From CAVSMC01 sp963798655 (GTDB taxonomy: Bacteria > Pseudomonadota > Gammaproteobacteria > Burkholderiales > Casimicrobiaceae): a DNA stretch of 64,000 nt. The notes under the pieces are model-generated. The model made no database searches, had not been told where the DNA came from, and was given only the letters and a program-made list of their open reading frames with translations. This document shows, one piece after another, positions 7,748 to 15,874 of this stretch (its first letter is position 1; every line of letters starts with the position of its first letter). The stretch covers positions 174,201-238,200 of the forward strand of contig CAWCUH010000014.1 of assembly GCA_963798655.1 (NCBI GenBank), given 5' to 3'. The translations under genes were made by a program, and so were the position numbers.

Positions 7748-10582
7748 ATGTCCGCCATGAGCCGCCGCGCATTCGCGATCATCGTCGCCCTCGTGCTCGC
7801 CGTCGTCGCGGGTGGCCTCTGGCTGCTCGGCCGGCAGTCGACGCTGCAGTGGGCGGTGCGCGAGGCGCAGGCGCGCGCGCACGGGGCGCTCGCGATCGAG
7901 CAGCCGACCGGCTCGCTGCTGTCGCGCATGCATGCCGCGCGCATCACGTGGCGCGGGCCGTCGAACGCCGTGCAGGCGGACGACGTCGACGTGTCGTGGT
8001 CGCCGCTGTGGCTGCTGGTCGGTACGCTTGCGTTCGACAGCGTGCGCGCAGCCACGCTGAAGGTGACAACGACGGCGAGCAAGCACGAGCCGTTGAAGCT
8101 GCCCGAAAAGCTTCGCCTTCCCGTGCGGGTCCGCTTCGACGACGGCGCGCTCGGCACGCTCAGCCTGGTCAATATCGACGGCGATGCGCGCACATTCGAG
8201 CATGTCGCCTTGTCGTTCGCGACGGGGCCGGACCGGTGGTCGGCGAAGCTCGCGAGCCTTCGGACCTCGTGGGGCACGATCAGCGGCAACGCGCAGGTCG
8301 CGACCGCGGCGCCGTTCGCGCTCGACGCTGCGCTCGCGCTCGTGCCCGAAGGCCGCGCCGCGGACGTTCCGCCGATTTCACTCAAAGCCAACGCCAAAGG
8401 CAGCCTGTCCGCGTTCGATCTCGCGATCGACGCCAGCGCGCAGACGTCGAAGGCGAACGCGAAGCTTCGCATCGAGCCGATGTCGGCGTTGCCGGTGACG
8501 GCGATCGACGCAACGCTGCACGACGTCGACGTACGGCACGTCTTTCCGAGCGCGCCGCAGGCGATCCTCGCCGGCAACGTCAAGGCGGCCAGGCGCGACG
8601 ACGGCATGCTGCGCGGAAGCGTCGACATCGCGAACCACGCCGCGGGCACCGTCGACCAGCGCCGACTGCCGATCGCACATCTCGCGGCGGAGCTCGTTGC
8701 CGCGCCGCAGCGGTGGTGGCTCGAAGAGCTCGTGCTCGACGGCGGCCGTGCCGGCAAGCTCACCGGGACCGGCTGGGTGTCGGCGAGCGAAGCCGGAATG
8801 GTGCTCGTCACCGACGGCATCGACCTGCACAACGTGCATCCCGCGCTGCAGACGACCCACGTCGCCGGCAACGTGTATACCAGCGGGGCATTCGACCGTC
8901 AGCAGATGCGCTTCGCGCTGACCGAGCGCAGGATCTCGTTCTCCGGCGACGCGGTGTACGAGCCCGAAAAGCTCACCGTCAATCGCATCGACGTGCGCGC
9001 CGGCTCGGGGCGCTTCGCCGCGAGCGGCTCGCTCGCGCTCGACGACGAGCACGCGTTCGCGGTGAAGACCCGGTTCGCGTCGTTCGATCCGTCGCGGTTC
9101 GCCAACATTCGTTCAGCCGACCTCAACGGCAATCTCCGCGCGACGGGTCAGCTCGCGCCCGTGTTGCACGTGCGCGCCGATGGCCGCCTGGCGAACAGCA
9201 CGGTGTGGGGACTGCCGGTGGCCGCGGAAGGCAACTGGGCGTCGAACAAGGCCGATCAGCCGACGATCGGATTCGACATGAGGGCCACGATCGGCGACAC
9301 GCGCGTGGCCGCTCGCGGCACGGTGAAGGATCCAAAGGCGCTGAAGGCGCTCGACCTCGCACTCGATCTGCGGGGCGCCGATCTGCAGCAGCTTTACACG
9401 ATCACCGGCGTGCCGTTCCCGTCGACGCCGCCATATAGCGTATCGGGCACGCTGCGCTTCGCCGACAACGTGTGGACGCTGCGCGGCTTCGACGGACAGG
9501 TCGGTCGCAGTGATCTTAGCGGAGACTTCGTCGTCGACGTCACCGGGGAGAAGCCGTTCGTGCGCGCGCAACTGACGTCGCGGCGCATGGACATGACCGA
9601 CCTCGGCGGCTTCATCGGTCACGATTACCACGCGCCGGATCCCGAGCCGGACAAGCTGCTGCCGCATTCGCCGTTCGGCCTCGAAAAGCTCAATGCGGCG
9701 AACGTCGACCTGCAGCTGACGGGCCGCAGCTTTCGCAACGAGCGCCTGCCGCTGCATCATCTCGCCGCGCACCTCAAGCTCGACCACGGAAAGTTGACGA
9801 TCGACCCGCTGAAGTTCGATGCCGCCGGCGGCGCGATTGGCGCGCGCGTGACGATGGATGCGCGCCGCCGGCCGATCCGCACGATCGCCGACGTCGACGT
9901 GCATGGGATTCGGCTCGCGAAGATCGCGCCCGCCATGAAGCAGTCGATCGCGACGGCGGGCGCGATCGACGGCCGCGCGCGACTTGCGATGAGCGGCAAC
10001 TCGTTCGGCGCGATGCTCGGCTCCGCCAACGGCACGCTCGTGCTCGCGATGGACCGCGGGACGATCAGCGACCTCGTGCTGCGCCTTGCCGATCTCGACG
10101 TCGCGCATGCCGTCACCGTGATGGCGCAAGGCGACAGGAAGATTCCGGTCCGCTGCGTCGTGGCCGACTTCGCCGCCGAGGACGGGGTGTTCCGGCCGCG
10201 CACGCTGGTGCTCGACAGCGAGCACACCGTCATCCGCGGCGAAGGCAGCGTCGACGTCGACACCGAGCAGCTCGCGCTGCGGCTCACCGCCGAGCCGAAG
10301 GACGGCAGCGTTTTCGCGCTGCGCGGTCCGATTCGGATCGACGGCACGCTGAAGGAGCCCGCGGTCCATCCGGAGCTCGGCCAGGCGATTGCGCGAACCG
10401 CAGCCGCGATCGCGCTCGGCGTCATCGCACCGCCGGCGGCGATCCTGCCTTTCCTGCAGCCGGGCAAGCCGCAGGACGTCAACTGCGAGTCGCTGATCGA
10501 GCGCGCGTCGCAGTTCATCGAGGCGGCCAAGAGTGAGCCGCGCCCGACGATCGCGGCGACGGCCGCGCCGCGCCGCGATTGA
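7748..10582 (+). CDS. AsmA-family / TamB-like envelope protein
   Basis: The 944-aa protein has one N-terminal membrane anchor (FAIIVALVLAVVAGGLWLLG) and a long beta-rich periplasmic region of repeated strands (for example LTVNRIDVRAGSGRFAASGS). It ends with the AsmA-like block VLRLADLDVAHAVTVMAQGD, RCVVADFAAEDGVFRP, then DGTLKEPAVHPEL. AsmA-like proteins are bridge-like lipid carriers that influence outer-membrane phospholipid and LPS assembly. ATG at 7748 (or 7757) leaves the anchor at the N-terminus, with GGTGG just upstream. It stands alone: 179 bp after the P-loop gene and 172 bp before the MarR gene, gaps in which I found nothing. Confidence 0.88.
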   Translation: MSAMSRRAFAIIVALVLAVVAGGLWLLGRQSTLQWAVREAQARAHGALAIEQPTGSLLSRMHAARITWRGPSNAVQADDVDVSWSPLWLLVGTLAFDSVRAATLKVTTTASKHEPLKLPEKLRLPVRVRFDDGALGTLSLVNIDGDARTFEHVALSFATGPDRWSAKLASLRTSWGTISGNAQVATAAPFALDAALALVPEGRAADVPPISLKANAKGSLSAFDLAIDASAQTSKANAKLRIEPMSALPVTAIDATLHDVDVRHVFPSAPQAILAGNVKAARRDDGMLRGSVDIANHAAGTVDQRRLPIAHLAAELVAAPQRWWLEELVLDGGRAGKLTGTGWVSASEAGMVLVTDGIDLHNVHPALQTTHVAGNVYTSGAFDRQQMRFALTERRISFSGDAVYEPEKLTVNRIDVRAGSGRFAASGSLALDDEHAFAVKTRFASFDPSRFANIRSADLNGNLRATGQLAPVLHVRADGRLANSTVWGLPVAAEGNWASNKADQPTIGFDMRATIGDTRVAARGTVKDPKALKALDLALDLRGADLQQLYTITGVPFPSTPPYSVSGTLRFADNVWTLRGFDGQVGRSDLSGDFVVDVTGEKPFVRAQLTSRRMDMTDLGGFIGHDYHAPDPEPDKLLPHSPFGLEKLNAANVDLQLTGRSFRNERLPLHHLAAHLKLDHGKLTIDPLKFDAAGGAIGARVTMDARRRPIRTIADVDVHGIRLAKIAPAMKQSIATAGAIDGRARLAMSGNSFGAMLGSANGTLVLAMDRGTISDLVLRLADLDVAHAVTVMAQGDRKIPVRCVVADFAAEDGVFRPRTLVLDSEHTVIRGEGSVDVDTEQLALRLTAEPKDGSVFALRGPIRIDGTLKEPAVHPELGQAIARTAAAIALGVIAPPAAILPFLQPGKPQDVNCESLIERASQFIEAAKSEPRPTIAATAAPRRD

Positions 10583-10754
10583 GCACGCAACGCTGCATCG
10601 AGTGCCGCACCGCGGCCCTGTTGCGCGAGCGGGTATGGCCCGCTGCAGGCGATGATCGCGACGTTGGCGGCGGGCCGCCCGCGTGGTCTACTATGCGTGC
10701 GGCGCATGATCGCGTTCCGACCGTCGAGCGCTCTCGGCACGCCGCCTCACCGCG

Positions 10755-11402
10755 ATGAGCAAGCCGTCCAGCGCCATGCGCAAGCCTCCGCCGTCGTCCG
10801 ACGAGCGCTACGAAGCAATGCTTGCCGTCCTGATGAATTTCCGCATCGTCGTGCGCACGATGCGCAACCACTACCGGCGTGTCGAGCGCGCGTGCGGCGT
10901 CAGCGGAGCGCACGTCTGGGCGCTCGCGCAGATCGCGGCGACGCCCGGGATCAACGTCAGCGACGTCGCGCATCAGCTCGCGATCCATCAATCGACGGCA
11001 AGCAACATGCTCGACAAGCTCGAGCGTGCCGGGCTCGTTTCGCGCGTGCGCTCGGCCGACGATCGTCGCGTCGTGCGCCTGCAGGCGACCGCGCGCGGCC
11101 GGCGCATCGTCGAGCGCGCGCCGCCGCCGGTGCGCGGCGCGCTGCAGCAGGCGCTGGTCGACTTGCCGCTGTCGCGCCTCGCGGCGTTACGCGACGAGCT
11201 CGGCGAGCTGCTGCACCGCATGCATGCCGACGGGAATCGAGCCGAGGCGTTGACGCTCGCGACGCTGCTCGGTCGAGGCACGGCCCGAGCACCCCTCGCG
11301 CATCGGCTCGGCGCCGGAACGGACGCGGCGCCGGCGACATCGAGCAAACGGCGTCGCCGGGCGCGCGCGACCCGGCGCGCGTCACGCGACGATGTCGATT
11401 AG
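10755..11402 (+). CDS. MarR-family transcriptional regulator
   Basis: The 215-aa protein has a winged helix-turn-helix of MarR type: GINVSDVAHQLAIHQSTASN then MLDKLERAGLVSRVRSADDRRVVRLQAT with the wing motif DDRR. Unlike typical members (~150 aa) it has an extra basic, low-complexity C-terminal tail from residue ~180, rich in Arg, which overlaps the end of the convergent DUF296 gene by 21 nt. The ligand and targets are unknown. The ATG at 10755 has no strong ribosome site. Confidence 0.88.
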   Translation: MSKPSSAMRKPPPSSDERYEAMLAVLMNFRIVVRTMRNHYRRVERACGVSGAHVWALAQIAATPGINVSDVAHQLAIHQSTASNMLDKLERAGLVSRVRSADDRRVVRLQATARGRRIVERAPPPVRGALQQALVDLPLSRLAALRDELGELLHRMHADGNRAEALTLATLLGRGTARAPLAHRLGAGTDAAPATSSKRRRRARATRRASRDDVD

Positions 11403-11819
11403 CGCGAGTCCGCTCGTCGCGTCGAAGCGGCGCGCGAGATAGCCCGGCGACTGCACGAGGATCACTTCGAGCGTCGGCCGCACGCGCGCGGCGAGCAGAT
11501 GCCCGCCGTATGCGCGGCCGTCGCGGCGGCCGACGACGACGTGGGCGTGCACTTGCGGCTCGCCGTCCTTCAACGCGATATCGCCGATGAGCGACACGAC
11601 CTCGACCTGCTCGTCGATCGGGATCTTCAGGTAGTCCTTCGCCTGCCAGTCGAAGTAGCCGAGCGTGACGCGCTCGAAGGCGCCGATCGCGCTGAAGTGC
11701 GCGGCCGTCAAGTTGTGGCTGCGCGCAAAGCCGGCGAGCGCCGGCAGCACATCGTCGCCGTTGTCGAATACGAGCGCGATCGTGCGCTCCGGCGCCTCGT
11801 TGATCACCTTGCTTTTCAT
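11382..11819 (-). CDS. PPC/DUF296 domain protein
   Basis: The 145-aa protein is a single PPC (DUF296) domain: FARSHNLTAAHFSAIGAFER, then GEPQVHAHVVVGRRDGRAYG with the conserved HxH pair, then a TLEVILVQSP strand. Bacterial members form trimers and some bind metal at the histidines; their role is poorly known, and DNA binding is documented only for plant proteins joined to an AT-hook. Its ATG overlaps the stop of the FAD oxidoreductase gene (ATGA), so the two are translationally coupled and it is the last gene of a four-gene operon. It could be an accessory or sensor for that pathway. Confidence 0.85.
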   Translation of the reverse strand: MKSKVINEAPERTIALVFDNGDDVLPALAGFARSHNLTAAHFSAIGAFERVTLGYFDWQAKDYLKIPIDEQVEVVSLIGDIALKDGEPQVHAHVVVGRRDGRAYGGHLLAARVRPTLEVILVQSPGYLARRFDATSGLALIDIVA

Positions 11820-14764
11820 CGACCCTCCGTTTGCGTATCGCGCGATGCACCCGTCGCCGCGCTGCGCTCGATCGCCATCGCGAGCACCTGCGCCGGATGC
11901 AGCGCGCTGCGCCCGCTGCCCTGCTCGATCTGCTCGCGGCAGCTGAAGCCGTCGGCGACAACGAGCACGTCGTCGCCGGCATCGCGTACGCGCGGCAGCA
12001 GCACGAGCTCGCCGATCCGCTTCGACACGTCGTATTTGCTGCGTTCGTAGCCGAACGCGCCCGCCATCCCGCAGCAGCCGGAGTCGAGCACCTCGCCGTC
12101 GAGGCCCGCCGTCTTGAGCAGCCACCCCCCGCTCGCCTTGCCGGTCAGCGCCTTGCGATTGCAATGCGCGTGCACGATCGCCTTGCGTCCGAGCGGTGGC
12201 GGTCGGAAGCCCGGCGCGTGCCGCTCGAGGAACTCGTCGAAGAAGAACGTCTGCTGCGCGAGGCGTTTCGCGCGCTCGTCGTCCGGCAGCAATGCGCCGA
12301 GCTCGTCTCGAAAGACCGCGCCGCACGCGGGCTCCAGCACGACGAACGGGACGCCGGCGTCGATCGTGGCGCCGAGGCGGTCGAGGATGCGCGCGAGATA
12401 CGCCTTCGCCGCGTCGAGGAAGCCGAATTCGTACAGCGGCCGCCCGCAGCACACGTGCATCGACGGCACCGACACGGCGAACCCGGCCGCTTCCAGAACG
12501 GCGACGGCCGCCTCGCCGACGTCGGGATGGAAGTGGTTGTTGAACGTGTCGGGCCACAGCAGCACCGGGGGCGCGCTGCGCGGCGCGGTGTGGCGGCGGC
12601 GGAATCGCGCGACGAACGTCGACGGCGCGAACCGTGGCAGCTCGCGCTCGGGCGCGACCGACAGCACCGCCTTCGCGATCGCGCCGAGGCCCGGCGCGTG
12701 CGTCAACGCGTTCGCGAGCGAGGGCATCGCAGCGGCGATTCGCGCCCAGCGGTCGAGATGGCCGAACGCGTACGCGACGGGGGGCCGTGCGTGCCGCGTG
12801 TAGTAGTCGGCGAAGAATTCCGCGCGGTACGTCGCCATGTCGACGTGCGCCGGGCAATCGCCCTTGCAGCCCTTGCACGACAGGCACAGGTCCAGCGCGT
12901 CCTTCACCGCCGCGTCGGCCGCCTCGCCGCGCAGGAAATCGCCGCGCATCATCTCGAACAGCAGCCGCGCGCGACCGCGCGTCGAGTGCCGCTCGTCCAT
13001 CGTCGCGCGGTAGCTCGGGCACATCGTGTCGCCGTGATGCTGGCGGCAGTTGCCGATGCCGACGCAGCGAAGCAGCGCACGGTTGAAGCGGCCGCCGTCC
13101 TTCGGATAGCCGAAGTGGGTCGGCCACACCGCCGGATTCCAGTGCGTGCCGAGGCGCAGGTTGTCGCTCGGCGTGTACGGATCGACGACCTTGCCGGGAT
13201 TCATCCGCCCTTGCGGATCCCAGATCGACTTGAACTCGCGAAACGCGTCGACGAGCGTCTCGCCGTACATCTTGGGGAGGAACATCGCCTTCGACTGGCC
13301 GTCGCCGTGCTCGCCGGAGAACGAGCCGCCGAAGCGCACGACGAGGTCCGACGCCTCGTCGAGGAACGCGCGGAAGCGCTCGATGCCGTCGCGCGTTTCG
13401 AGGTTGAAGTCGATCCGCGTGTGCACGCAGCCGTCGCCGAAATGGCCGTACAGGTCGCCGGCGTAGCCGTGACGGTCGAGCAGCTTGCGAAACTCGCGCA
13501 GGTACGCGCCGAGCTTGTCGGGCGCGACGGCAGCATCCTCCCAGCCTTCCCAGGTGATCGTCTTGTTCGGCACGTGCGCGGTCGCGCCGAGGCCCGACTC
13601 GCGCACCGTCCACAGCATCTTCTCCTCGCGCGGATCGTCGAACAGCTTCATCGACGGCGCATTCGCGGCTTTCGACAGCGCCGCCATGCACGCGCGCGCA
13701 TGCGCATGCGATTGGTCGCGGTCGGCGCCGCCGAACTCGACCATCAGCCAGCCGTTGCCGTCCGGCAGCAGCTTCACGTCCTCCGGATGCAGGCCGATGG
13801 CCTTCATGTCGGCGACCAGCCGGTCGTCGATGCCTTCGAGGCCGATCGGATGGTGGCCGAGAATGTCGGGCACGTGATCGGCCGCGCTGAACACGTCGGG
13901 ATACCCGAGCACGAGCAGCGAGCGTCCCGGCGGGCTGTCGACAAGGCGCACCGTCGCGCCGAGGATTGTCACGCACGTGCCTTCGGTTCCGACGAGCGCA
14001 CGCGCGACATCGAAGCCGTTGTCGGGCAGCAGCTGGTCGAGGTTGTAGCCGGACACGCGTCGCGGAATCTTCGGGTAACGCTTGCGGATCTCGTCGGCGT
14101 GACGATCGACCAGCCCTTTCAGCCGCGCGTAGATTTCGCCGCGCCGGCCACCCTCGCCGACGATGCGCCGCAATTCGTCGTCGCCGGTGCGTCCGACCGT
14201 CATGCGCACGCCGTCGTAGGTCAGCACGTCGAGCGCGATCACGTTGTCGACGGTCTTGCCGCCCATGACCGAGTGCACGCCGCAGGAATTGTTGCCGATC
14301 ATGCCGCCGAGCGTGTTGTGCGTATGCGTCGACGGGTCGGGCGCGAACGTCAGGCGATGCTTCTCCGCGGCGTCGCGCAACTGGTCGAGCACGACGCCGG
14401 GCTCGACGCGCGCGAGCTTGCGCTCGGGATCGAGCTCGACGATGCGGTTCAGGTGCTTGGTGAAGTCGATGACGACCGCGACGTTGCAGCACTGGCCGGC
14501 GAGGCTCGTGCCGCCGCCGCGAGGCAGCACCGGCACGCGGTGACGCGCGCACGCGGCGAGCGTCGCGACGACGTCGTCGACGCTCTTCGGCACGACGACG
14601 CCGATCGGCACCTGCCGGTAGTTCGACGCGTCGGTCGCATACAGCGCGCGGCTGCCGTCGTCGAAGCGCACCTCGCCCTCGATCGCGCGGCGAAGCTCGT
14701 CGGCGAGCGTGCCGGCGGCACGCGACGCGCGCGCATCGACCAGCGGAATCGTGAGCGGTGTCAT
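11816..14764 (-). CDS. FAD-linked oxidoreductase with C-terminal Fe-S / CCG domains (GlcD-GlpC fusion, YdiJ-like)
   Basis: The 982-aa protein joins an FAD_binding_4 oxidase domain (residues ~40-500; PRGGGTSLAGQC, HTLGGMIGNNSCGVHS) to a ferredoxin-like Fe-S domain (about 610-690; CLSCKGCKGDCPAHVD) and a C-terminal pair of CCG cysteine domains (VCCGRPLYEFG, SGCCGMAGAFGYE). This architecture is that of D-2-hydroxyacid dehydrogenases such as YdiJ and Dld-type enzymes, which oxidise D-lactate, D-2-hydroxyglutarate or related acids and pass electrons to the respiratory chain. The substrate here is unknown. It starts 7 nt after the enolase-superfamily gene and overlaps the DUF296 gene, so it belongs to one operon. 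Confidence 0.92.
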   Translation of the reverse strand: MTPLTIPLVDARASRAAGTLADELRRAIEGEVRFDDGSRALYATDASNYRQVPIGVVVPKSVDDVVATLAACARHRVPVLPRGGGTSLAGQCCNVAVVIDFTKHLNRIVELDPERKLARVEPGVVLDQLRDAAEKHRLTFAPDPSTHTHNTLGGMIGNNSCGVHSVMGGKTVDNVIALDVLTYDGVRMTVGRTGDDELRRIVGEGGRRGEIYARLKGLVDRHADEIRKRYPKIPRRVSGYNLDQLLPDNGFDVARALVGTEGTCVTILGATVRLVDSPPGRSLLVLGYPDVFSAADHVPDILGHHPIGLEGIDDRLVADMKAIGLHPEDVKLLPDGNGWLMVEFGGADRDQSHAHARACMAALSKAANAPSMKLFDDPREEKMLWTVRESGLGATAHVPNKTITWEGWEDAAVAPDKLGAYLREFRKLLDRHGYAGDLYGHFGDGCVHTRIDFNLETRDGIERFRAFLDEASDLVVRFGGSFSGEHGDGQSKAMFLPKMYGETLVDAFREFKSIWDPQGRMNPGKVVDPYTPSDNLRLGTHWNPAVWPTHFGYPKDGGRFNRALLRCVGIGNCRQHHGDTMCPSYRATMDERHSTRGRARLLFEMMRGDFLRGEAADAAVKDALDLCLSCKGCKGDCPAHVDMATYRAEFFADYYTRHARPPVAYAFGHLDRWARIAAAMPSLANALTHAPGLGAIAKAVLSVAPERELPRFAPSTFVARFRRRHTAPRSAPPVLLWPDTFNNHFHPDVGEAAVAVLEAAGFAVSVPSMHVCCGRPLYEFGFLDAAKAYLARILDRLGATIDAGVPFVVLEPACGAVFRDELGALLPDDERAKRLAQQTFFFDEFLERHAPGFRPPPLGRKAIVHAHCNRKALTGKASGGWLLKTAGLDGEVLDSGCCGMAGAFGYERSKYDVSKRIGELVLLPRVRDAGDDVLVVADGFSCREQIEQGSGRSALHPAQVLAMAIERSAATGASRDTQTEGR

Positions 14765-14771
14765 CGGCTCG

Positions 14772-15869
14772 CTAGACCCGATAGCGCTCGGCGTCGGCAC
14801 GCTTGAATTCGAGGCCGAGCCCCGGCCGCGAACGGTCGGGCGCGAGCGTGCCGGCTTGCGGACGCAACGCGCCGTCGAACAGCATCCGCTCGATGCGCAC
14901 GTGATCGAAGAAATATTCGACGTGACGCACCGGCGCCGCTGCGCAGCACGGATGCGCGTGGATCGACGGCGCGCAGTGGCTCGACAGCGGCACGTGGAAC
15001 GCCTCGCACAGCGCCGCGGCGCGCATGAACCCGGTGATGCCGGCACAGCGCGTCGCGTCCGCCTGCAGCACGTCGACGGCGCCAGCAGCGAGCATCGCGC
15101 GGAAATAGCCGCTGTCGTACCCGTATTCGCCGGCGGTGACGTCGATCCCGCGCGGCGCGCGGTCGCGGATCAGCCGCAGGCCCTCGAGGTCGTCGCTCGA
15201 CACCGGCTCCTCGAGCCAGCTGACGCCGCAGTCGGCGAAGCGCTTCGCCATCGCGAGCGCCTGCTTGCGGCTGTAGGCGCCGTTCGCATCGACGAAGAGC
15301 TCGGCGTCGCCGATCGCCTCGCGTGCGGCGCGAACGCGCGCGAAATCGGCGCTCGCATCGCGGCCCACTTTCATCTTGACGCGGCCGATACCTTCATCGA
15401 CCCAGCCGCGCAGTTGCGCCTTCAACTCCGCGATCGAATACGACGTGAAGCCGCCGCTGCCGTACACCGGCACGGCGTTGCGCACGGCGCCGAGCAGCGA
15501 GGCGAGCGACACGTCGAGGAGCCTCGCCTTCACGTCCCACAGCGCGTTGTCGACGGCGGAGATCGCCATCGATGCGATGCCGGGGCGGCCGAGGTTGCGT
15601 ATCCGCGCGACCATCGCGCTCCAGCATCCGGCGATGTCGAGCGCGTCGCGCCCGACGACGACATCGCGCAGCACGTCGCGCACGAGCGCGGCGGTCGCCG
15701 TGTCGGCGTAGCTCCAGCCGAGGCCCGCGACGTTGCCGGCGCGCACGTCGACCAGCACGAGCGTCGTCGCATGCCAGTCGAGCGTGCCGTCGGATTCCGG
15801 CGACGCCGTCGGTACGACGTAGGCCGCGACGTCGAGCGTCTCGATCGGCGCCTCGCCGCGCGCCATCAT
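14772..15869 (-). CDS. Enolase-superfamily enzyme (mandelate racemase/acid-sugar dehydratase group)
   Basis: The 365-aa protein has the capping domain then the TIM-barrel with all expected residues: a KxK pair (K165, K167 in GRVKMKVGR), metal ligands D194 (FVDANGAYS), E220 or E221 (WLEEPVSS) and E248 (TAGEYGYD), and the Asp-His dyad D271 (LQADATRCAG) and H298 (PLSSHCAPSIHAH). KxK plus a His-Asp dyad is the mandelate-racemase set, typical of racemases and acid-sugar dehydratases that abstract an alpha-proton from a carboxylate. The product would be a 2-keto-3-deoxy acid or an epimer. It starts 5 nt after the ThDP gene and ends 7 nt before the FAD oxidoreductase gene. Confidence 0.92.
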   Translation of the reverse strand: MMARGEAPIETLDVAAYVVPTASPESDGTLDWHATTLVLVDVRAGNVAGLGWSYADTATAALVRDVLRDVVVGRDALDIAGCWSAMVARIRNLGRPGIASMAISAVDNALWDVKARLLDVSLASLLGAVRNAVPVYGSGGFTSYSIAELKAQLRGWVDEGIGRVKMKVGRDASADFARVRAAREAIGDAELFVDANGAYSRKQALAMAKRFADCGVSWLEEPVSSDDLEGLRLIRDRAPRGIDVTAGEYGYDSGYFRAMLAAGAVDVLQADATRCAGITGFMRAAALCEAFHVPLSSHCAPSIHAHPCCAAAPVRHVEYFFDHVRIERMLFDGALRPQAGTLAPDRSRPGLGLEFKRADAERYRV

Positions 15870-15874
15870 TCAGC

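Noticed and set aside
11831..14806. A very long plus-strand open frame opposite the FAD/Fe-S gene
   Set aside because: Its translation is Arg/Ala/Val/His-rich without domains, as expected from the complement of GC-rich coding DNA; the minus strand encodes a fully recognisable enzyme.
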